DNA of 20,147 nucleotides, from positions 1 to 20,147 of the forward strand of contig CAMZLC010000163.1 of the NCBI GenBank assembly GCA_947311605.1. The letters are read 5' to 3'. Every line of letters starts with the position of its first letter. Position 1 is the stretch's first letter. The stretch is from an uncultured Sulfurovum sp. Its GTDB lineage: Bacteria; Campylobacterota; Campylobacteria; Campylobacterales; Sulfurovaceae. The position numbers and the translations under genes were made by a program. Positions 14,194 through 20,147 of the stretch are shown one piece after another. The notes beneath the pieces are model-generated. The model did no database searches, had not been told where the DNA came from, and worked only from the letters and a program-made list of their open reading frames with translations.

Positions 14194-15258
14194 TTATTGT
14201 AGCTGTATAGATTTTATTTGAGGTCTTGGTTCTATAGGCGATTGGTTGTTGATTGGTGTTGTACTAATAACAATATCGTCAATTGCGTACCATTGCTCGG
14301 CAAATTCCGAGATGGGTGCATAATGATTATAAGTATTGCCACCAAAAGTGATGTAGTTCCAGTTTAATCTTGGGCTTTGTTGGCCCCCAGTGTCACTCCA
14401 TGCTAAATCATCAACTCTTAATATTAGGTTACCGTCAAAAAAGTATTCAATAATTCCATCAGTTACCCCCACAGAGGAATTCATTTTAATGTGATATTGG
14501 CACAGATGCCACTCTCCGTCACCGAGTTGCCCTGTATCTGAAAATTCAGGTCCTGTCCCACTATAGTTACCTCCAGGATAGTATGCAACTCTTGCTCTAT
14601 CATCGTGTTCCGGGTTTGCTTGATCTGGATAATAAGTGACTTCATACCTATAGTTAAGCATATGAGATGTGTTGGCATTACCTTGGTTCCAAACAGTAAG
14701 AAGGCCCGTAGCCAAAGGGTGTTGATTTCCATTGCTGAAGAAGATATAGGGACTACCGCCATGGTAATGGCTGACTCTCCATATCTTTTCCATTATACTG
14801 GCTTCGTTTGACCATTTCCAGTTAGATTGGAATTTTATATAATAACTAACGTATAATTCATTATGTCCATTAGGTAGATGGATGCCAATTTGATTGTCTG
14901 AACACCAGCCACCACCAGAATCACAGTTTGTGTCTCCCGACTCATTCCAAAAAGTCATTCCTTTCCCTAACCCACCTCTAGCGTTTGTATTGTCAATAAT
15001 GATTGAGTTGTGTTGATTGTTCTGGTAAGACGAGCCTTGGATTCTATAACTGTGGAATCCAGTTGGTATTGTGTTTTCTCCATTATAAGAAGAGATCGCT
15101 GTATTGGATCCGATTGGTTGGGTAAGTTGCCAATCAGGTTGTGAATCAAAATTTTCCTCAAAGATTATTTCTCCTTGAGAGGATTGGGCTAATAGCGTGT
15201 ATCCAGAAATGACGAAAAAAATGAGGCTTTTTTGTTTAATTGTTTTTATTTGTTTCAT
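14194..15258 (-). CDS. Exported concanavalin A-like (polysaccharide lyase/lectin-fold) protein
   Basis: This 354-residue protein has a clear signal peptide (KQIKTIKQK, then SLIFFVISGYTLLAQSS, cleavage near residue 29). The mature part is beta-rich and fits the jelly-roll fold of polysaccharide lyases and LamG-like lectins: FEENFDSQPDWQ, ELYVSYYIKFQSNWKW, KIWRVSHYHGG, GEWHLCQYHIKMNSS, GIIEYFFDGNLILRVDDLAW, WNYITFGGNTYNHY and WYAIDDIVIS. Pairs such as C112/C119 could form a disulfide, in keeping with export. I cannot choose a lyase family or identify catalytic residues with confidence. It could equally be a binding protein. The ATG is supported by GGAGA 7-8 bases upstream on the minus strand. 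It lies opposite the synthesis block and ends only 139 bases from it. Cleavage or recognition of the neighbouring glycan outside the inner membrane is an inference from context. Confidence 0.75.
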   Translation of the reverse strand: MKQIKTIKQKSLIFFVISGYTLLAQSSQGEIIFEENFDSQPDWQLTQPIGSNTAISSYNGENTIPTGFHSYRIQGSSYQNNQHNSIIIDNTNARGGLGKGMTFWNESGDTNCDSGGGWCSDNQIGIHLPNGHNELYVSYYIKFQSNWKWSNEASIMEKIWRVSHYHGGSPYIFFSNGNQHPLATGLLTVWNQGNANTSHMLNYRYEVTYYPDQANPEHDDRARVAYYPGGNYSGTGPEFSDTGQLGDGEWHLCQYHIKMNSSVGVTDGIIEYFFDGNLILRVDDLAWSDTGGQQSPRLNWNYITFGGNTYNHYAPISEFAEQWYAIDDIVISTTPINNQSPIEPRPQIKSIQLQ

Positions 15259-15768
15259 AAAGGTTTCTCCATAAAAAAATTCAAAAATACGATTAATGAA
15301 AATGTAACTAGTCTGTTTTGATTATTAACTTGGAATGTTAGCGCCACCTTTGATCCAACCTTATCAGCTTTTGTTGTTGTAGCTCATCTAAAAAATCAGA
15401 ATTGACAGCACATACCCAAGTTCAAATATCTATGAAAAAGTTGTTTAATTATTGTTAGTTAAATAGCATGATTTGAGTGAATGATCTCCAAAAAAATATT
15501 AGCAATTATACTGATAATAACTTATTATCACGTCTTGTTGTAAGAGGAATCATTTCCCATGGACTTGTTCCATTGTTTATTTTACAAGATGCATGTTGTA
15601 TTTCAGATTGTTTTTATAACAGAGTTTCAAGTTTCGGCAGTTATGTTTTAATTTCTGTTATAGAATTACACCAGAGACCCAATAGGTCACTCAGGCGTCA
15701 TGGTTATTTTTTTCATTTTGATGTTCAATAATAACTTAGTCGATTGTAGTTGTTTGTTATGTGAATAA
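15259..15768. other. Intergenic region upstream of the lyase/lectin-fold gene
   Basis: About 510 bases of AT-rich sequence separate two minus-strand genes. The half next to 15258 should contain the promoter of the lyase/lectin-fold gene, but I cannot name a convincing -35/-10 pair. A plus-strand frame (15477-15731, GTG start, 84 codons) is open here. It lacks a ribosome binding site, a recognisable motif or a signal peptide, so I do not call it a gene. No strong terminator hairpin, tRNA or long repeat is visible. Confidence 0.55.
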
Positions 15769-17085
15769 TTAGTTATTTAGAATAAGTAATATGGGAGGTA
15801 TGGGAAAAACCAAAGAGTTATTAAAGTATTCATCCGCACCAATATCTGACATTGCCCCTCTAGTCTGCCCATCAAAATCCTTGTGTACCTCAGGTAAACT
15901 AATTGCCTGATTTATCACATTGCTAATAGAGTTGTTAGCTAAGTGAAGATCACCAATCGTCGGATTAACGAACCAGCTACTCTGGGCATTAGTAATGTTG
16001 TGACTTAGCTCTCCCTGTGCCTCATCGTCTCTGGCAGCAATGGCTTTATTTGCCAGATTGTTGCGGATGATAATTCCTGATGTCGTTGCAAAGCGAAATT
16101 CGATGGCGTAGTAATAGTTATGCTCCTGAAAAATTGTATTGTGGTAAACCATAGAATTTGTTGCACTTTCAAGTGCTATGCCAACATCTCTGTTGGTCTC
16201 ATCACCATAGATGAAATTGTTTCTGATTATTCCACCGATATGGGAAGAGTTTCCCATCCCAAAGCCAATGCCACGATCACAGTTTATTATTGTATTCTTT
16301 TCAACTAGGGTTCCTTCAGATGAATTCCAGAAATGAATGGCATATTCGGCCAGACGATCCGGATTTGGGCTGCGAATGTATTTAAAAGTATTTTCCCGGA
16401 CTATCCAGTTTTTCCCGTGATGGACATCGATGCCGCCTATATAATATTGAGGCCCAATCTCATCAGAATATTCAAATAATGAACACTCAATAATCGAATC
16501 ATTGGAGCTCATGGTATCATTGTTTCCCCAACTGCCTTTGATCATTTGTTCGTAAGTGTCAAGGATATGGATATTGTGAACCAGAAGATTATCTGCATCG
16601 TTTTCTCCATGTATCTGGATTGCATGGGTGGCAACCCAGCCCATTGTCATATTTGCGATGGTACAATGATCCCCGTAGACCATGAAAATTTGCCATATGG
16701 CCTGCGGGTTCATTCCTCCACCTGTTAGTATCACATCTTCCCTGTTACCAGAGATACTTCGTACTGTTATATTGTTTCCTGTTATGCTTAAAGGCTGGGT
16801 CAACTCATAGGTTCCTGATGCCAGTGCAATTGTACGATTGCCAGTGTTGTTGGCTGTAGCAATGGCCTGATTTAGCTCATAGACATTGTGGACATAGATA
16901 CTGTCGGTAGGGATTTGGAGTAGACTGGTACATGCATAGCCGATACTCGTCATTAGTAGAAAAGTAACCAATAATACCTTTGCCGAAAAGGATACTTGGG
17001 CATTGTTTAGAAAAATATGCTTTCCTGGATGTATTGCCGGGAGAATACCCTTTTTTATGTTTGTAAAAATATCTTTTTGCCTCAT
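15769..17085 (-). CDS. Exported right-handed beta-helix (pectate-lyase-like) protein
   Basis: This 438-residue protein starts with a basic region of about 34 residues, then one hydrophobic segment VLLVTFLLMTSIGYA. C53 follows. It could be a membrane anchor, a long-n-region signal peptide or a poor lipobox (GYAC lacks the usual -3 Leu). The rest is a parallel beta-helix. ELNQAIATANNTGNRTIALASGTYEL is the usual N-terminal cap of such proteins. Coils follow, including NNITVRSISG, HCTIANMTMGW, ADNLLVHNIHILD, EGTLVEKNTIINCDRGIGFG and GIIIRNNLANKA, and SDIGADEY is the typical C-terminal end. The fold occurs in pectate lyases, epimerases and glycan-modifying proteins, which points to acting on a polysaccharide, possibly the one made nearby. 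Catalytic residues cannot be assigned. The ATG at 17085 has only a weak ribosome binding site. It lies 151 bases downstream of the PKD/lectin gene on the same strand. Confidence 0.8.
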   Translation of the reverse strand: MRQKDIFTNIKKGILPAIHPGKHIFLNNAQVSFSAKVLLVTFLLMTSIGYACTSLLQIPTDSIYVHNVYELNQAIATANNTGNRTIALASGTYELTQPLSITGNNITVRSISGNREDVILTGGGMNPQAIWQIFMVYGDHCTIANMTMGWVATHAIQIHGENDADNLLVHNIHILDTYEQMIKGSWGNNDTMSSNDSIIECSLFEYSDEIGPQYYIGGIDVHHGKNWIVRENTFKYIRSPNPDRLAEYAIHFWNSSEGTLVEKNTIINCDRGIGFGMGNSSHIGGIIRNNFIYGDETNRDVGIALESATNSMVYHNTIFQEHNYYYAIEFRFATTSGIIIRNNLANKAIAARDDEAQGELSHNITNAQSSWFVNPTIGDLHLANNSISNVINQAISLPEVHKDFDGQTRGAMSDIGADEYFNNSLVFPIPPILLILNN

Positions 17086-17236
17086 CGTTTATTGGGGGAG
17101 TAAAATCAATTCTCTATTGAGATTTAATACGGAGTAAAGAGAATAGTGGATTGCAGGTATTCCAGTTTTGTCATTAATACTCATTTTGATCAATGTTGAA
17201 ATGTCGGTATCCTTTTATTTTGTATCTTTCCATTTG

Positions 17237-20147
17237 TTATTTGAATGTTATGCGTAATGCCGGAGCAGCAGCAGAATCACCATCATAGGATTTAGCTGTT
17301 CTTAGACCATTACCTGAAATTAGAATCGTTAGTGCATTTCCGGGTTCCCAGTCAGATTCATTGATGACTTCTTGAATGAGTGGTGATAAGTCCGGGGTGC
17401 TTTGTTTTTGGTTAATAGATGACCATGTATCAATATTGTTCCAGGGAATAATGGTACTTATTTCTTGCCGTGAAGAAAGATTATAGGGTTCAGATGAGAG
17501 GGCTGGAGAGTTGGCTGAGTGTTCGATGGCAATATTGATACTTGTGGAGGAGTCGTTAGTCTCATCCACTTCAAATTCTATACTGGCACTTGTTATTTCG
17601 GCATCTTTTGGGATAGTGATATTGGTGAAGCGTAATCCGACAATTTGGGAACCAAGAGTACCTTCAACCCCAAGTTCTAAATCCGAACTGTTTGTAAGCA
17701 TATATCCAGATGAGATTGCTTCCTCAGCGTCGTCATTGCTTGAGGAAATTCTTACTGTTATTGTCTCTTCAGTTGGCTCTTCTAATATTGTAGAGGAAAA
17801 CAAAAAGAACCCAACCGTCTCCGAAGTATGCCTAGTCTCACTATCCTTTGATTTCTCTTCCTCAACCATTAATTGAATTTCATTATTAGTTTTGTTGGAG
17901 TATCGGATAGCAGAAGGATCAAGGCCGTCCTGAGACTGCATCGTACCAAGGAAAATCGGCAGGTCGGACAGTTGTTCGCCAAAGTCCACGGTGTACATAT
18001 GGTTTCTGATTTTATCGGCTGTTCTGTCTACAATAACTGCTATATTGTCAATGGCGGTTCGGGTGGGTTCCCAGGCGATATAGTTGACTGTTTCGCTATC
18101 GTGTTCATTGCCGAGTTGCTGTTCCTGGGTTTTGTGTTCAAAGGACGTTGTGGAAATGTTCTGCAGGCGGCCAGTCACAGTATCTTCTTCGTTAAATGTT
18201 GCAATTGAGGTCATGAGAACAGGTTTGTCGGTAAAGGCTGTGTTGAACGGTACTGTTTGAAATTTGGTGCCGTTTGAGACAAATGTTCCGGCTTCTATCA
18301 ATGTTCCGTCATCGAGGCTGAAGTTGCCCTGTTCCATAACGAGATATGCCACTGTTTCTGTGGGGTGGCTTCCGTCAAGATAGGGCCACTCCTGTATGCG
18401 GATTTCAAAGCCGGTGGCCGTTATATTTCTCATGCGTACTACACATGGGTCGGTATTGTTTCTACTTGGAGCTCCGGCAACCACTATTGGATGTGTAAAA
18501 GTATCAGAAAAATCGATACTTGTCCAGTTGTTGTTTAACTCAACTTCACCCAGTTCTATCTGGAATTGCGGGTTTTCATCCTCTGCGAAGATTGTGGTGC
18601 TGGCACTGGCTGTTGCTCCCATTTCGTCCGTCACGGTAATGCTTGCGGTGAATGTGCCGGAGATTGTGTAGGTGTGGCTTGCAGTTGCCCCCTGAGCCAC
18701 TGCGCCATCGCCAAAATTCCAGTGATAGCTGAGTGCAGAGTTTTCGGGGTCTGTGGAGGCTGAGCCGTCGAAAACAACTTCCAGGGGAATCCTGCCTGCT
18801 GTTGCCGATGCTGTTAAGCTGGCTGTTGGCGGCTGGTTTTCTTCGCTCTGGCCGGTGATGATCACGGGGGTGGATGTGGTGTCTGTTGCGCCCTGGCTGT
18901 CTGTTACCGTGAGTGATGCGCTGTATGTTCCGGCGGTTGTGTAGTTGTGTGATGCGGATGATCCGGTTGCCTGCGGGCTGCCATCGCCAAAGTTCCAGAG
19001 ATATGAGCTGATCGGGCCTTCTGCGTCATGGGAACCCGCGCCGTTAAAAGCGATTGCCAGGGGAGCATCTCCCACGGCAGTGGATGATGATATTACGGCA
19101 GTGGGTGGTGTGTTTTCGGCCACTGTTTCCTTTACTGTGATGATTGCGCTGCTTGAGTTGCTCTGGCCCTGCGCATTGGTAACTGTCAGGCTGCTTGTGT
19201 AGGTGCCTGGTGTGGTAAATGTGTGGTTTGCCTGGCTGCCGGATGCTGTTGCACCGTCGCCGAAGCTCCAGGAGTAGGAAGTTGCAGAGGTGGATGATGA
19301 ACCGTCAAATGCAACTGTCAGAGGAGCATCTCCACTGAAAGTTCCCGGTGTGATAATGGCCACAGGTGGTGCGGGTGGAGTTGTGGTGCTGACGATGACT
19401 GATTTCTGGCTGACTGCGCCGCTGCTTCCGGTGACGGTGAGGATGGCGCTGAATGTTCCGGCATCTGTATAGGTGTGGCTGACGATGCTGCCTTCTGCGG
19501 TACTGTTGTCTCCAAAGTCCCAGCTGTAGGATACTATATTGCCGGTAGAGGTACTGGCATTAAATGAAACTGAAAAAGGTATATCTCCAGACAGGGTGAG
19601 GGGGCTTGTGCCGAAGGCGGCTGTTAAGTCCGGCTCTGATCCTGTACCTAATGTGAATGTGTATGGACTGGAGTGCGGGCTTTCGTAGCCGTCTGTGCAG
19701 AATGCGGTAAGTGTGAAGTCAAATGTTCCTTCTTCTGATTGAAACGTGCAGTCCATTGCTCTCTCTGTCGGGGTGTTGCTGGTGCATATTTTTGTTCCTT
19801 CTTTATAGAGATAATATCCTGCAAGAACCCGGCCATCTTCCGCTTGGAAATCATATGTCCACTCTATATGGATATCGTGCATGTCGGATGAGTTTTGCGG
19901 GCTGCTGACATTTACGATCACACTTTTCTGGCTGGTGGCGCCACTGTTGCCGATAATGCTTAAGGCGGCATTGTAGGTTCCTTCTGCTGTGTATGTGTGG
20001 CTTACCTGGCTGCCGCTGCCACTTGCGTTGTCTCCGAAATCCCAACTGTAGGATGCGATATCGCCTGTTGAAGTGGAGGCATCAAAGGAAACGGTAAAGG
20101 GGAACGCTCCAGACAGGGATGTGGGGAGGCTGCTGAAGGCTGCGAGC
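17237..20147 (-). CDS. Large extracellular PKD/FN3/H-type-lectin protein (5' end outside the window)
   Basis: The minus-strand frame is open from 20147, so the N-terminus is missing; a GTG at 19921 is not the real start. The visible 969 residues contain, in order: one PKD domain (20146 to about 19910; SYSWDFGDN, VSHTY); an FN3-like domain (about 19910-19640; IEWTYDFQAEDGRVLAGYYLYKEG, with Cys pairs); four PKD domains (about 19640-18575; WDFGDN, WSFGDG, WNFGDG, WNFGDG); and three repeats like H-type lectin domains (about 18570-17800), each closing with [TS]ETV-x-[YF]. At the end (about 17770-17240) is a beta-sandwich common at the C-terminus of secreted bacterial proteins (SSNDDAEE, LELGVEGTLGSQIVGLRF, PDLSPLIQEVI, SYDGDSAAAPALRITFK). 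PKD and lectin modules bind glycans or act as spacers, so this is probably a secreted or surface glycan-binding or glycan-active protein. Any catalytic domain would be upstream of the window. No sorting signal is seen at its C-terminus. Confidence 0.85.
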   Translation of the reverse strand, partial: LAAFSSLPTSLSGAFPFTVSFDASTSTGDIASYSWDFGDNASGSGSQVSHTYTAEGTYNAALSIIGNSGATSQKSVIVNVSSPQNSSDMHDIHIEWTYDFQAEDGRVLAGYYLYKEGTKICTSNTPTERAMDCTFQSEEGTFDFTLTAFCTDGYESPHSSPYTFTLGTGSEPDLTAAFGTSPLTLSGDIPFSVSFNASTSTGNIVSYSWDFGDNSTAEGSIVSHTYTDAGTFSAILTVTGSSGAVSQKSVIVSTTTPPAPPVAIITPGTFSGDAPLTVAFDGSSSTSATSYSWSFGDGATASGSQANHTFTTPGTYTSSLTVTNAQGQSNSSSAIITVKETVAENTPPTAVISSSTAVGDAPLAIAFNGAGSHDAEGPISSYLWNFGDGSPQATGSSASHNYTTAGTYSASLTVTDSQGATDTTSTPVIITGQSEENQPPTASLTASATAGRIPLEVVFDGSASTDPENSALSYHWNFGDGAVAQGATASHTYTISGTFTASITVTDEMGATASASTTIFAEDENPQFQIELGEVELNNNWTSIDFSDTFTHPIVVAGAPSRNNTDPCVVRMRNITATGFEIRIQEWPYLDGSHPTETVAYLVMEQGNFSLDDGTLIEAGTFVSNGTKFQTVPFNTAFTDKPVLMTSIATFNEEDTVTGRLQNISTTSFEHKTQEQQLGNEHDSETVNYIAWEPTRTAIDNIAVIVDRTADKIRNHMYTVDFGEQLSDLPIFLGTMQSQDGLDPSAIRYSNKTNNEIQLMVEEEKSKDSETRHTSETVGFFLFSSTILEEPTEETITVRISSSNDDAEEAISSGYMLTNSSDLELGVEGTLGSQIVGLRFTNITIPKDAEITSASIEFEVDETNDSSTSINIAIEHSANSPALSSEPYNLSSRQEISTIIPWNNIDTWSSINQKQSTPDLSPLIQEVINESDWEPGNALTILISGNGLRTAKSYDGDSAAAPALRITFK
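19370..20147 (-). repeat. Duplicated PKD modules flanking an FN3-like insert
   Basis: The PKD module at 20146-19910 and the one at about 19640-19400 are close copies. By direct ungapped count over 79 residues, 51 are identical, including SFxASTSTG, SYSWDFGDN, VSHTYT and SQKSVIV. The DNA shows the same parallel, with shared blocks such as TTTCTGGCTG, CAACTGTAGGAT/CAGCTGTAGGAT and CTCCAGACAGGG on the plus strand. The other three PKD modules are more distant. An FN3-like domain sits between the twins. Confidence 0.75.

Noticed and set aside
15477..15731. Open plus-strand frame of 84 codons with a GTG start
   Set aside because: It has no ribosome binding site, no signal peptide and no recognisable motif, and its composition matches intergenic sequence. 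It may be a chance frame or a relic.
17511..19472. Series of long plus-strand frames opposite the PKD/lectin gene
   Set aside because: They are antisense to a strongly supported gene and result from its Ser/Thr/Gly-rich codon use. None shows a domain or a ribosome binding site.
19921..19921. GTG as the start of the PKD/lectin protein
   Set aside because: The frame continues upstream to the window edge and encodes another intact PKD domain, so the gene is truncated by the window.
1..20147. CRISPR arrays, tRNA or rRNA genes, integrase or transposase genes
   Set aside because: I looked for regular spaced repeats, cloverleaf-like segments and recombinase motifs on both strands and saw none.

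Overview
This window looks like part of a surface or exopolysaccharide biosynthesis locus from an AT-rich Gram-negative bacterium. A Desulfobacterota-like host is my best guess. It rests on the style of the gene cluster, the PKD/lectin-type secreted proteins and a GTCATTCYCGCGGA-type intergenic repeat. No rRNA, tRNA or housekeeping gene is present to fix the taxonomy.

Layout. (1) Positions 1-342: a short minus-strand ORF with a good ribosome binding site and a signal peptide. It looks like the N-terminal part of a small exported protein. (2) Positions 343-944: an intergenic region with an AT-rich dyad and a MITE-like/paired-REP element (about 641-807). (3) Positions 945-14054: ten co-directional plus-strand genes. 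Seven are tightly packed from 945 to 9943, with stop/start overlaps at several junctions: an APH-like kinase, a CysE-like hexapeptide acyltransferase, a GT4 glycosyltransferase, an O-antigen ligase/polymerase, an acyltransferase-3 membrane protein, a large PcRGLX/YetA-like (exo-rhamnogalacturonan lyase-like) protein and a second GT4 glycosyltransferase. A Wzx-type flippase follows after 25 bases. After short gaps come a PaaK/CapK-like adenylate-forming enzyme and a third, divergent glycosyltransferase. (4) Positions 14194-20147: three convergent minus-strand genes for exported or extracytoplasmic proteins. They encode a concanavalin A-like lyase/lectin-fold protein, a right-handed beta-helix protein and a large PKD-FN3-PKD-H-lectin protein whose 5' end lies outside the window.

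How the genes may work together (inference). Glycosyltransferases assemble a lipid-linked repeat unit in the cytoplasm. The acetyltransferases, the kinase-like protein and the adenylate-forming enzyme could decorate it. The flippase exports it, and the ligase/polymerase joins it outside the inner membrane. The lyase-like proteins and the lectin/PKD protein could trim, bind or anchor the finished glycan. The initiating sugar-phosphate transferase, Wza/Wzc-type export proteins, nucleotide-sugar synthesis genes and any exosortase are absent, so this is only part of a larger locus.

The least ordinary points are a polysaccharide-lyase-like protein translationally coupled to a glycosyltransferase inside the synthesis operon, a set of non-sugar modification enzymes, A10 and G8 homopolymer tracts inside one glycosyltransferase gene, and a mosaic PKD/lectin protein with duplicated PKD modules around an FN3-like insert.
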